Assembly (NCBI RefSeq): GCF_016808335.1 | Contig: NC_053149.1 | Span: 32,826,087 to 32,890,086, forward strand | Source: Panicum virgatum | Lineage: Eukaryota > Streptophyta > Magnoliopsida > Poales > Poaceae | Direction of reading: 5' to 3' | DNA: 64,000 nt | Part shown: positions 11,152 to 23,800 of the stretch, piece by piece | How the letters are laid out: each line of letters opens with the position of its first letter | Position numbering within the stretch: position 1 is the stretch's first letter | Program-made: the position numbers and the translations under genes | Notes under the pieces: generated by a model | What the model was told of the DNA's origin: nothing | Seen by the model: only the letters and a program-made list of their open reading frames with translations | The model's database searches: none

Positions 11152-14100
11152 TGTAACACCCGGTTTATAAAAGAACATAAACCGAGCAATCATATACGTG
11201 CCAGGATCAAGTCACACGTATATACAACAGAATGAACAGTATATCATAGCACATATCACGTAAAAAGATATAATAAAGCGAATACGAATGTTATTTATTA
11301 CAATAATGACAAAATGTCTGATACAGCGGAAGCGAAGTACAAAATACGATAAAGCTCTCCAAAACTGAAGCAGGGCGCCACAGGGACGTCGACTGGGAGA
11401 CGAAGCACCTAGAAGTCCTCGTAGTCCTGGTAGCGCTGGACGAACTCCCTCGTGTCGGCAGGAACTGAGCAGCAGTAGCGTAGCCAAGAGGAAAAAGTAG
11501 AGAAGAGGCAAGAGTGAGTACACAACTTGTACTCAACAAGTATAACACAAACTATGAGGCTCTAGGCTGGCTGACTCAACTGCATTAGCTTTTAAGTGTT
11601 GGCAAAGTTTTATTAAAGCTATTTACTACGAGTTGATGAATTACCATTAACCCAGTTACATAGTAATTAATCAGAATTAATTATACTACTACTGAGAACC
11701 AAACCACGACCAAGCCACCAAGGTAAACCCCGAGAAGCACCTCCCTCGTCGGAAGGAGATAACTTCACTAATCAAAAGGAGGATCTGGGCCGCTCATAAC
11801 CGTGAGCACGGCTAGTATACCAGTTTTACACTCTGCAGAGGTTGCACATCTTTACCCACAAGTCGTGAGCTACGCCAGTTGTTCATCACACTTCCTTAGG
11901 TGAGATGGCCAGCGACTCACTACGAGGCCTTTAAAAAGAATCTCGTTGGTAAGGCGTAACCGCGAGAGTTAGGTCGGCGACGATGGGGCCCACCTCCGGG
12001 GGTACAAGCACAGGAGCGCAATCCAAGCACAGACCAAGCCGGAGGAGCAGGGACCATTGAAGCTTACTACTCTTGCCCCGCAGGTAAGTTACTCCAAACC
12101 AAAAAGATCTAGTTATTACGCCAAGTCTATCCCATTCTAGCCTTGTGGTAGCGCTGTTGTCCCAGGTTGTCGCTCTATGAACCGGTCCTTATGGAGAGTG
12201 GCCAACCAGGCAGTAAGCACCGTGCTGGCCCCCTAAACCATGTTTCTAAAAAAACAGCTTTTAACGAGAGGTGAGCCACTCAAGCCACACAGAGTGCCCC
12301 TCTCAGAATTAAGTTCAAGTAAAACATTAAACAAATTAATTAAAAAGGACCAGAGTGTGTTATAGCGCAGCAACCTAGCACAACTAACCAAAATGCAACC
12401 CAAAGGTATATATAAAGGATATAAAGTGGCTAGGACAGTCCTTATAGGCACACAATATTAAAATGCAGTATGAAATTGTATTTAAAGGTGATAGGTTGTT
12501 CATGTTATACTTGCCTTCCTCGTACTGCTCTGGCTGCTGCTCAAAGTGCTCCGAAGACGGCTGCTCCGGGTACTGGTACTGAGGCTCCTCAGATGGATCA
12601 ACGTCTACTCACGAACACATGGCCAAAACAATGCACAAATATAAGCATACAAGCAAACACTAACAAAAACTAAGAAACAGTACAACAATACATGAAAACA
12701 GCACACTAAGCTAGTCTAATACTGTTCTACGCGTTACAACGATCGCGTGGATAAAAAGAACGCTAAAAACGGAGCTAAAACGCGTAAACTAGGCCTAAAA
12801 CAAGTCCTAGGGGCTTATTTGTAATAGAAACAAGGTTCCGGGGGCTTTTCTGCTAAAACCGAGGACTAAAGCGTAAAAACTAGAAAGATCCGAGGGCCAA
12901 CGCGTAAAAAGACCCTAACTGGACGGCGGGTTCTATTCCGAGAAAAGCCAGGGGGTTAAACACTAAAAACAGGACCTCGGCGTAATTACTTTTGAATAGA
13001 TCAGGACCGCGGGTTGATTTGCAATAAAGGGAGGGGCTCTTTAGCAAAAGTGTCAGGCCGAAGGGGTACGGTTGGATCTCAGCCGTTGGATTCGGATCTG
13101 ATGGCTTAGAACAGATCAGCTCGGGATCTAATCTTGGCCGTTGATTCAGGATCGGGCGGCCGCGGGCGGTTGGGGGCGCGGGCGGCGGCGCTGGGTCGCC
13201 GGAGCTCTGCTCCCGCGGCGGCGCTATGCCGGAGAAGACCGAACTCGGTCTTCCCGGGGCGGATTCGAACGGGGTCTGGGTCGGGAGGCATCTACGCGGC
13301 ATGCGTAAAGCACGGGTGGCGATGGGGAGGTGGTTCGGGGCTCCGAGCGTGACGCTCGTCGGGGATGGCGGCTCGGCGGCGCAGGGCTCGCCGGTGCTGG
13401 CGCGTTCCGGCTCCTAAGGTGCACCTTGGCTACGGGAACTAGCGCAGAAACAAGCGGGGGTCGGGGCGCAGCTCACCGGGCTTAGGATCGAAGAGGGGTC
13501 CGGCGCAGAGGCTGCGGCGGCGCGGACCGGCGGCGAAACTCGGCGGTGTGCTCGCGGACGGATCGAGGCAGGGCGTCTCCGGGCCTACTGCGCAGTCGAG
13601 GAAGTCCGGGCGGGGCACTGCAAGGGGTAGAGGGATTCAGGGCGACCAGAGCACCAGTGGCGGCGAGAAATTTCGGCAGCGGCGGAGTTCACCTGCGGCT
13701 GTGCTTGGCTCTGGGCTGCGCTGGAGGGCGAAGGTGGCGGCGGCGTGGCGTGTGAGGTGCAGGGAAGGTCACAGGCGCTAGATAAGGAGGGCCGGGGATC
13801 CTGGGCAAGTGTGCCACAGATGGAAAGCCGGCGAGATTCGCGGGATTGAATCCGCGCGCGTGAGAAGCGGATCGAGCCATTGTGCTGCGTGATCCCAGGC
13901 TCAGGCGAAGCTTCTAGAGGCTGGGCGAGGCTGTTCTGTGGGTCACGGGGGCGGGTGGCACGGCTTGGTCCACGGCGCAGAGGGGCGGAGCGAGCAGGGC
14001 AGACGGGAGCGCGAGCGGGCGTCACGGCGGGGAAGATGGGTCTGACCCGTGGGACCACGGCGTCAGCGAGCGGGGAGCGGGCGCACGCTGGCAGGCGGGC

Positions 14101-14541
14101 CGGTGCGGGGCGACGCGGGATGACGGGTTGCTGCGCGAGCGGTTGGGCCTGAGGCGCGGTGAGGGAGAGGCTGCAGGCCGAGCGGGGGTGAGCGGGCCGT
14201 GGGACGCGGGGAAAGGTTTGGGCCGGTTCGTTTTGCCGGGCCGCGGGGAGAGAGAAAGAAGGGCTGGGCTGGGTTTTGCCTTTCTTTTCTATTTCTAAAC
14301 TTTGCTATTTATAATTCAAACAAAGTTTGAATTCAAATTCACATTTGAATTCAACCCACACTCAAATAAAAGTATGCACCAGCATGAATGCAACACAAAA
14401 TTTTAAACTTAGTCAAATTTTAATTACTTGTGAAACAAAATTGAATTAAATGCCAGGCTAAACACATTAAACCTCAGAAAAAATTAAATAAAGCCAATTA
14501 ATTTATTAATAAATACTGAAATTTAAAATTAGGGTGTTACA
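11152..14541 (-). repeat. 3' LTR of element C (3,390 bp)
   Basis: Minus strand starts TGTAACACCCTAATTTT at 14541 and ends AAACCGGGTGTTACA at 11152. It aligns along its length with the E, F and H LTRs. Its GC-rich core covers ~13090-14270. The exon-like blocks described under the E 5' LTR are present at about 12531-12620 and 11417-11472 (minus) with open frames. Confidence 0.92.
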
Positions 14542-14578
14542 TACCCTACCCCCTTAAAGAAATCTCGTCCCGAGATTT
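14542..14578 (-). promoter_or_regulatory. PPT and upstream hairpin of C
   Basis: Minus strand: stem AAATCTCG, loop GGA, stem CGAGATTT (14578-14560), then CTTTAAGGGGGTAGGGTA to the LTR. The hairpin begins within the pol stop codon. The purine run is the plus-strand primer for reverse transcription. The loop is one base shorter than in E and F. Confidence 0.85.
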
Positions 14579-17500
14579 AGCTGGGCTGGCTAGCAAAGAG
14601 ATCTGGATATGTCTTCTTCAACTCATCTTCTCGCTCCCATGTAGCCTCAGCTTCACTGTGATGACTCCACTGAACTCTGCACATCTTGATGCGCTTGTTC
14701 CGAGTAACCCTCTCTGATGTCTCCAGAATCTTCACCGGATGCTCAGTATAAGTCAGATCCTCCTGGACATCGACTCCATCCAGGGGTGCCTGCTCCTCGG
14801 GTACTCGCAAACACCTCTTCAGCTGAGATATATGGAAGACATCATGAACTCCTGAGAGGCTGAGAGGTAACTCCAGGCGATAAGCAACTTCGCCTTTCCG
14901 CTCTAGCACCTTGAATGGCCCCACATACCGAGGTGCTAACTTCCCTTTGACATTGAATCTACGGATTCCTCTCATCGGAGACACCTTCAGGTACACATAA
15001 TCACCGACACTGAAAGTCAGGTCTCTCCGTTTGCCATCTGCATAGCTCTTCTGTCTGCTCTGTGCAATCCTCAGATTTTCTCGCACAGCCTGAACCATCT
15101 GCTTTGCATCATCTATGATCTCAGGACCGAAGAGCTGCTTTTCACCAATCTGATCCCAATAGAGAGGAGTTCTACACTTTCTGCCATACAATGCCTCAAA
15201 GGGTGACTTCTTCAGACTGGCCTGATAGCTGTTGTTATATGAGAACTCAGCAAATGACAGGCACTTATCCCAACTAGTACCATACTGAATAGCACAAGCT
15301 CTCAGCATATCCTCCAACACTTGGTTGGTTCTCTCTGTCTGCCCATCTGTCTGAGGGTGATAAGCCGTACTAAAACGCAGCTTCGTATCCAACGAATCAT
15401 GGAGCTGCTCCCAGAAACGAGAAGTGAACTGAGACCCTCTGTCAGATATGATCTTCTTGGGCACACCATGCAAGCAGACAATCCGAGAGATGTATAACTC
15501 TGCAAGTCTAGCACCGGAGTAAGTAGTGTTCACTGGAATGAAGTGAGCAACCTTCGTCAGACGATCCACTACTACCCAAATGGAGTTGTACCCTTTCTGA
15601 GTACGAGGCAATCCAACAATGAAGTCCATAGTGATTTCTTCCCATTTCCACTCTGGAATCTTCAAAGGCTGCAATAGACCTGCTGGCCTCTGATGCTCAG
15701 CCTTGACACGCTGACAGGTGTCACAAATAGCCACGTACTCTGCCACTGAACGCTTCATCCCATACCACCAGAAACGTTCCTTCAGATCATAGTACATCTT
15801 CGTGCTGCCCGGATGAATAGAATAAGCTGTATCATAGGGCCTCACTCAGAATCAACTTCCGAAGATCCTTCACATCTGGAACACAGATCCGGTTCTTGTA
15901 CCACAAGGTACCCTGATCATCCTCTCTGAAATGTGGAGCCTTGCCCTTCTTGAGCAACTCACGAATCTCCTGCAGCTTCTCATCATCTTTCTGATGCTGC
16001 CTGATCTCTGACTCTAGAGTCGGTACTGCCTCGAATGCTGCACTGGAAGTATGATGCAAGAAACCCAGACTCAACTGCTCGAACTCCTCACATAACTCTG
16101 GAGGCATCTGGAAAGCCACGGCCGTGTTGACATAACTTCTCCTGCTCAGAGCATCTGCTACAACATTGGCCTTGCCCGGATGATAGTGAATCTCCAGATC
16201 ATAATCCTTAACCAACTCTAGCCATCTTCTCTGCCGCATATTCAGCTCATTCTGCGTGAAAATGTACTTGAGGCTCTTGTGATCAGTGTAGATGTCACAT
16301 CGCTGCCCATACAAGTAATGCCTCCAAATCTTCAGAGCATGCACAACTGCGGCTAACTCAAGATCATGAGTAGGATAATTCAGCTCATGCCGACGTAACT
16401 GCCGTGAAGCATAAGCTATCACTCTACCCTCCTGCATCAGAACACACCCAAGACCATCCTTCGAAGCATCACAATATACCGTGAACCTCTTCGTCTGGTC
16501 TGGCAGAGTCAGGACTGGCGCCGTAGTCAACCTTTTCTTCAGCTCATCAAAGGCCATCTGACGCTCATCAGTCCATATGAATGCCGCATTCTTCTCTAGC
16601 AAAGAAGTCAAAGGCTTCGCGATCTTGGAGAAATTCTCAATGAACCTCCGGTAATATCCTGCTAAGCCCAAAAAAGACCTGACTTCCTTTACTGTCTGCG
16701 GTGTCTCCCACTCGAGCACATCCTTCACCTTGCTCGGATCAACAGCAATGCCTCCCTGAGAGATAACATGACCGAGGAATGGAACCTCGTCAATCCAGAA
16801 TTCGCACTTGCTGAACTTGGCATACAGCTGATGCTCTCTCAATCTCTGCAATACGAGTCTCAGATGCTCCTCATGCTCTTCCTCTGTCTTGGAGAAGATC
16901 AGAATATCATCAATAAAGATCACCACGAAGACATCCAGATAATCCATGAAGACCATGTTCATCAGATGCATGAAGAAAGCCGGGGCATTAGTCAAGCCGA
17001 AGGACATGACTGTATACTCATAAAGCCCGTACTTGCAGGTGAATGCCGTCTTCGGAATATCCCCAGGACGGATCCTCAGCTGAAAATATCCCGAACGAAG
17101 ATCAATCTTCGAGAATATACGAGCACCTCGAAGCAGATCGAAGAGATCCTCAATACGGGGCAGTGGATGCTTGTTCTTGATAGTGACTGCATTCAGCTCA
17201 CGATAATCCACACACATCCTCTTCGAGCCATCCTTCTTATCTACTAGCAACAACGGAAAAGCCCAAGGAGAGAAGCTGCGACGGATATAGCCCTTGGCTA
17301 GCAACTCATCAATAGTCTTCTTGACTTCTTCATGCTCTATAGGTGCCATACGGTAGGGCCGCTTTGCAATAGGAGCTGTGCCAGGCAAGAGATCAATACA
17401 AAACTCAATGGCGCGTTCAGGCGGCATACCTGGCAGATCACCCAGAAAGACATCCGGGAATTCAGACACCACGCGAATACCGTCCGTGGGTCTAGCCTCC

Positions 17501-18824
17501 ATCTGATGAAGAAATCCAGAAGGCTCTACTGCACTGATAACAACCTCTTGGCCACTGGAAGCTGATAATAAGACTGTCCGCTAAGCACAATCTATCCGAA
17601 CTCCCCATTTGGCCAGAGTCTCCATTCCCAGAATGACATCAATGCCCTTGGTGTCTAGCACCATCAGATCAGTACAGAACTCTACTCCCCTCAAAGAAAC
17701 ACTGACTCTCGGGCAGTAAGTGTGAGACCTCAACTGTCCTCCCGGTGAAGATACTAACAGGCACCTCTTTAATGTGCTAGTATGAATACCATGATGCTCG
17801 ACAAAAGACTGAGTAATGAAGGAATGCGTAGCACCAGTATCAAAAAGCACTGTAGCTGGATATGAATTAACCATGAACGTACCAATAACCACGTTGGGAG
17901 CCTCGGCCGCTGACTCGGCCGTCACGTGGTTCACCCTGCCCTGTGCTGGCGCCCTGGGCTGAGCTGGGCGTCCCTGCTGTCCCGCCTGCGCCTTCCGGGG
18001 GCAAGCAGTTGGCGTAGTGCCCCGGCTGGCCGCAGTGAAAGCAGGTGCGAGGAGGTCCCTGAGCCTGCTGTCCGGTAGGAGCTGCCGGACGTGGAGCCTG
18101 CGGTGCCGGTGGAGCTGGTGGAGCACGAGCCGGAGGTGCTGGTAACCTCGGGCCCTGACCTGCCTGCTGCTGTCGAGGCGGGTACTGCTGCGGTGGCCTC
18201 TGCTGGTACTGCTGAGGAGGCCGGTACTGAGGCTGGTACTGCTGGGGCTGCTGGAGTCGAGGACGAGTGTTGCTGCCGGAAGCAACGGGGACAACCTTCC
18301 TCTTCTTGTCCTCCATCTCCAGGTGCTTACGCTCAGTGTTGAGCGCACTGTCAACCAGATGGTTGAAGTCGTCGAAGCGGAGGTTGAGCAGCGCGTACTG
18401 GAGGTAGTCCTCAAGACCCTCCATGAAGTGCTCCTGCTTCTTGTGGTCATCCGCAACCTCGGCAGGGGCGTAGCGTGCCAACTGAAGAAAACGATCACGA
18501 TACTCCGTGACCGACATAGTCCCCTGAATTCACAAAGACAGATAGATATCGGAAGATTAACTCAAAATTCATAAGGATGGAACAAGGGGCATTAGCTCAA
18601 AAGAAAACGCTGAATGATTATACTTAAGATTACCTGCTTCAGTGCAAGGAACTCCTTCTGCTTCATCTTCATAACGCCCGCGGGGACGTTGTGGCTGCGG
18701 AAACGCTCCCTGAACTGGAGCCAGGTGAGAGACTCGCGGTCGTGAACTGGGTGGGACTCCCACCAGTCCAAAGCTGCCCCTCGCAGCTGTCCTGCTGCGT
18801 ACAAGACGCGCTCACGGTCATCGC
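14577..18824 (-). pseudogene. gag-pol: Gag-Pol of element C (broken)
   Basis: In order: Gag remainder with [20 protein letters not shown]; intron 18633-18524; MSVTEYRDRFLQLARYAP; Q/P-rich linker; knuckle [12 protein letters not shown]; retropepsin [13 protein letters not shown] with FIDDILIFS; RNase [12 protein letters not shown]; integrase with H2C2 finger, [16 protein letters not shown] and [10 protein letters not shown]; chromodomain-like end [19 protein letters not shown]...[10 protein letters not shown]. Breaks: a 1-bp insertion near 18012 in the zinc knuckle, TAG at 17581-17583 (CAG in kin) just after the protease, and a 1-bp insertion near 15836 between RNase H and integrase. The enzyme motifs themselves look intact, so decay is recent compared with B. 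Confidence 0.93.
18524..18633 (-). other. Intron in gag of C (110 bp)
   Basis: Minus strand: exon ...TTGCACTGAAGCAG, then GTAATCTTAAGTATAATC ... TGTGAATTCAG, then GGGACTATGTCGGTC. Splicing gives ...LALKQ-GTMSVTEYRD, the continuous Gag sequence of related elements. Read through, it has in-frame stops. The same intron occurs in E and F. Confidence 0.85.
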
Positions 18825-20770
18825 TCAAAGCGCGACTAACTACTGCTCCAGTGCTGGCTACACCGGACGGTACCAAACCTTTTGATGTCTATTGTGATGC
18901 TTCTGGTATGGGACTTGGTTGTGTACTTACGCAAGACAACCGGGTGATCGCTTATGCATCAAGAGCTCTCCGGAATCATGAGAAGAACTATCCAACACAT
19001 GATCTGGAGTTAGCAGCAGTCATACATGCTCTTAAGCTCTAGAGACATCATCTTATGGGAACTCATTTTAACATTTACACTGACCTTAAGAGCCTCAAGT
19101 ATATCTTCACCCAAGCTGATCTCAACATGAGACAGAGACGCTGGCTAGAATTGATAAAGGACTATGATCTAGAAGTGCACTATCATCAAGGAAAGGCTAA
19201 TGTGGTTGCGGATGCACTCAGCCGCAAATCACAATGCCTTTGTCTATCTGTAGAGCCATTCAATGAAACTCTATGCCAGGAAATGATGAAACTAAACCTA
19301 GAAATGGTACCTCAAGGAAGTTTGAATCATATAGCTGTTGAGCCTACACTTCATGATAGCATCATCATAGCACAATTACATGATGAAGGTATCAAAATCA
19401 TCAAGGAAAAGCTATCCCAGGGAGAAGCAAAGTACAAATGTTTCCGTGTGGATCATAAAGGAGTTTTGTGGTTTGAATTTCGTCTTATGGTACCCAAGAA
19501 TCACCAGCTTAGAAAACAAATCCTTGATGAGGCACATCTATCGAAGTTTTCTATTCATCCCGGTAGTACCAAGATGTACCAGGATCTTAAACAGAATTTC
19601 TGGTGGACTCGAATGAAAAGAGAGATCGCCAAATATGTTTCTGAGTGTGATGTCTGTCAAAGAGTTAAGGCTAGTCACTTGAAAGTAGCTGGTACTCTCC
19701 AACCTTTACCCATTCCAACCTGGAAATGGGAGGACACCAATATGGATTTTATCGTTGGCTTACCCAACACTTCTCAGAAGCATGATTCTATTTGGGTAAT
19801 CGTTGATAGACTCACCAAGACTGCTCATTTTATTCCTATGCATACAAATTATTCTGCCAAGAAGTATGCAGAGATCTATCTCGACCAGATTGTCCGTCTG
19901 CATGGAGTTCCAAAGACGATCATTTCTGGTCATGGGGCACAGTTCATTGCACGTTTCTAGGAACAATTGCAAGAATCCCTTGGAACCAAATTGATTCGTA
20001 GTTCAGCCTATCATCCACAAACAGATGGGCAAACTGAATGAATCAATCAAATCCTTGAAGATATGTTGAGGGCATGTGCTATTCAATATGGCAAGAACTG
20101 GGATAAGTGCCTAGCACTGGCAGAGTTCTCATATAATAACAGTTAACAATCTAGCTTGCAAATGGCACCATTTGAAGCGTTATACGGTCGAAGGTGTCGA
20201 ACTCCTTTGAGTTGGTCACAAGCCAGAGAACGCAAAGTCTTTGGGCCAGATCTAGTCATTGAGGCAGAAGAGAAAGTCAAAGTTATCCAGACTAATCTTA
20301 AAGTAGCCCAATCAAGATAGAAAAGTTATGCAGACAAAAGAAGAGAACCTTTACAGTTCAAGGTAGGGGATTTCGTATATCTGCGAGTATCTCCTACCAG
20401 AGGTGTTCAACACTTCGGCATAAAAGGGAAATTGTCACCTCGATACATCAGACCATTTGAAATCATCGAAACTTGTGGTCCAGTTGCTTACCAAATCTGT
20501 CTTCCTTCTCAGTTGGCCGCCATTCATGATGTTTTCCATATCTCTCAACTCAAGAAATGCATCAAAGTGCCCACTGAGATCATTAAACCACAAGATATCG
20601 AAATTGAACCCGATCTATCTTATGTTGAGTATCCAATCAATGTTCTTGACACCAAAGAAAGAAGTACAAGAAGGGAGAAGGTTAGAATGTACAAAATCCA
20701 GTGGAATCACCATACATGAATAAGCCACTTGGGAGACTGAAACTTATCTCCAAAGAAATTTTCCCGACTT
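18825..20770 (+). pseudogene. pol: Pol 3' half of B: RNase H, integrase, chromodomain-like end
   Basis: RNase [39 protein letters not shown] and [10 protein letters not shown]. Integrase: H2C2 finger ([12 protein letters not shown] ... CDVCQRVK), first Asp in MDFIVGLP, Glu in [10 protein letters not shown]. The second catalytic Asp is lost: ISGHGAQF replaces the family ISDRGSQF. The C-terminal segment YVEYPINVLDTKERSTRR is chromodomain-like. In-frame stops: TAG 19040 (Trp), TAG 19958 (Trp), TGA 20039 (Arg), TAA 20144 (Tyr) and TAG 20318 (Gln), mostly C-to-T or G-to-A changes as expected of methylated, silenced DNA. Clearly dead. It differs enough from the E-family Pol to be a separate lineage. 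Confidence 0.92.
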
Positions 20771-20819
20771 TCTTAGAACCAATCCAGGTACCAAATCTTT
20801 CCGTCCTTAATCTTCCTGT

Positions 20820-20854
20820 AATCTCGGAGTGAGATTCCTTTTAGGGGGAAAGGC
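20820..20854 (+). promoter_or_regulatory. PPT and upstream stem-loop of B
   Basis: AATCTC, loop GGAGT, GAGATT (20820-20836) then CCTTTTAGGGGGAAAGGC to the LTR start at 20855. Same layout as in the E family, with a shorter stem. Confidence 0.8.
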
Positions 20855-23800
20855 TGTGACATCCTAGGTGTCTGCACAGTAGAACTGTATTTATTTTATG
20901 CATCATGTGCTTAATTGCTTGAACAAGGGTCTTATTTAAAAAATAATAATAAGGTAATTGTGTAAATATGATTTGATGCAAGGACCTTCCTATAATTTAA
21001 TTTGAATAAGATGGGTGAATATTGCATTTGTGGAGGGTTTCTTTGTAAAATTCATTGTAATCTTTTCATGGCAGGAAATTTTACTTTTCAGTCTGAAATT
21101 AAGGTGAATTTGCATTGGAAAAGATGAAAGTCCATTAAATTCAAAATCCTTTCTTTGTTTTAAAAATAACCTTTCAACCTTTGGTCAAATCAAATTTTGC
21201 ACAACATCAAAGTTGTAGATCTTGAATAGTTGAACAACTTTCATGTTGGGCACTTTTTCATTTGAGCCCTAGTTTAGGAGTTATTTTGGTTTTACAGTAG
21301 GACCCCTAAACTTTTCTGAAATTACAAACAGGTCTAGCCTGTGTCTTCCTCTCTCTCCCTCTCTGCTTCCTCTATCACCAGCACAGAGCGGCGCCGCCCA
21401 TCACCGAGGGAGGGCCGCAGGCCACCTCCTGCTACCCACCGCCACACGCGGCACCCCCGCAACCCCCTAGCCCCACTCCAACCGCGCTGGAGCCCTCTTT
21501 CCCTCGCCACTCTACCCCGGTCGTGCTCCGCAGTCGCCACCTACCCGCCGCCGTGGCAAGCTTGGGGAAGAGCCCCGGTTTCCCTTTCTCTCATGCGCTT
21601 CAGCACCAGGAGAACCCCCGTATTCCAATCCCCTCGCTCTCTCGCCAGTTCCCCGCCCCAAACCCCAGAACGCCGCCACCGCCCACCCGAACGCCCGCGA
21701 GCTCGAGCTCACCATCGCCCCGCTTCTCCACGGCCGCTCCGCCCACGCAGACCCCGCCTTCAGCTCCACCTCGCTCTCGCGCAGCTCCCCGGCCACTCCT
21801 CTTCCACCCTCGACCGCCGGAGCATCCTCGCCGCCGATCCCCTACGCCGACCGCCGCTGCTCGCCGTCGACGAGCCCCCTTCCGACCTTCTCCCACCGAG
21901 CCAGGGCCACCAAAAGGTGCGGCTCGAGCTCCTCATCGTTTTTCCCCACCTTTCCCTCACCGCCAGTGCCGGGCTTCACCGGAATCCAAGTCGAAACGGC
22001 TGCTCTGTTCTTTTTTCCCGGTGAAGGACCTATTTGTAATTTAGAAACTTGATTCCAGGGGTCCAAGTGTAAAAACGACATGAACTCTATAATTCAAATC
22101 AGTGAACTTTAAAAATGCCTAGAAATTCATAGAAAAATCAGACAAATACAAATCCAAATGTTTTGGAATCCTTGTTACAAGACCTACAAGTTTTGTTACA
22201 TAAACATCTTTAGTATTTATCTACATGTTAATCCAAGAAAAAGAATAGAACAAATAGGCTTTAATTGTTCTAGGAGTTGTACTCAGTAACTTCATGTGGT
22301 TTTTTGTTAGAATGTGTCTTGCAGTGTTACTAGTTCTTGGTAAAAATTTGAACCCTTTTTGACATCATTAACGAGGTCAAAGTTTCAAGATTCCTAGATC
22401 TACTAGTTTTGCTAATGTATTTATGCTGGTAGAAATATTAAAGTTCTGTGTTTGAAACTTTTTCCATGCATGCATGTCACTAAAGCCTTGCTATTGCAAA
22501 AGTTTGGGAAATTTTAGATCTGTTTAACTATATCTTTGATTTAATGCTTGTTAAGTAGACTTTAATTATAATAAATAGTTTCCTTGCTTATAAACATCTG
22601 AAAATATTTGTGGAACTCTATTTTGATCATATGTTCATGTCTGTAAAATTTAGGATCCAGAAACGTTATAGAACTTTCTGTACTAATTAGTTTTACCATA
22701 TGTGGTTTAATATTATCAAAATTATTACTTCTGTTTAAGCTTAGATAAATTCTGAAAATTTTACAGTTGCTGTGTTAGCACTGTATAGATATCCTGTTAA
22801 ATTTATAGCCTCTGATTTGCTCTAGTTTAGTCTGTAGAATTTAATCTTGTTCTAGGTGCTGTCTGAGTAAATGTTTTATTCTGAATAATTGGTTGCATGA
22901 AATGGTATGAAATTTACAGAATAGATTGCTCTTTGTACTTCATGTTTGAAGTAATTTTACTGAATTTAAATGTTGGTTGTGTACTGAGTTACTTAATTTT
23001 AGCAAACCATGATTTACATGCTATGTGAACTAACCAAAACTTACTTTGTGAAGATAGTCAAGTTGTCTTGTGAGGTTAATCATGTTGTTTTGTGTAGTAA
23101 GACATGTTAATTAACTACTCTATAAATGATTGCCCATATGCTAAGTTATGTTTGCTAATTGTTAGACTGCCACTTTATCGCGAAGTGTGTATGTTGTAAT
23201 ACCGTTTCTTACATCACCTATAGATACGACTGTTCTAGTGGACGGGACATACGAGCTAATCCCGGAGTCTGAAGGAGGTGATCAAGAAGCCCAGGTGAAC
23301 GCCGCTACACTGACTGAAGACCCAGACAAAAGTCCAGAAGAGCCCAAGGCTGATCTAGCTAGTGACTACCGCGAAGGCAAGCCCCTGACATAAACCCAGT
23401 ATTTCAAATTATGCACTTTATATACTACTTACTTGTGCATTTACAGTTCTTAGGATTTGAATTGAAACCCTAGATGCATGATCCTAGGAACCTATGTACT
23501 GAACACTAGACTTGAGTTTGAGTAATTGCTATGCTTATAGGACCGGTAAAAGTCGAGTGATTTCTTGTCACTCACGAGCTTAATAGGAGTTGCTTGTTTT
23601 CTTTTATCTGCAATCACTATAAGGATGTCGGAATGTTCGATATCATGACCTTGGGTGAGACCCCGTCTATGTTGATGAATTCTGCTAAGGTCGCGGTGTG
23701 TGGTAGCGGTGGTTAAGTGTTTGAACGTACTAGCCACATGCCGTAAATATGGTACGCGGTAAGCCTAGTAGCTGATCGGACCGGTGAGTGGATATACCTT

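Larger units (their letters stand above)
11152..18824 (-). mobile_element. Element C: Tekay-like Ty3 retrotransposon, 5'-truncated
   Basis: Minus-strand copy of the E family. Present are the gag remainder (from 18824), protease, RT, RNase H, integrase, PPT (14555-14542) and 3' LTR (14541-11152). The 5' LTR, PBS and first ~100 Gag codons are gone. At 18824/18825 its Gag joins directly to the RNase H of B on the opposite strand. No matching target duplication can be found because the 5' side is deleted. Confidence 0.9.
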
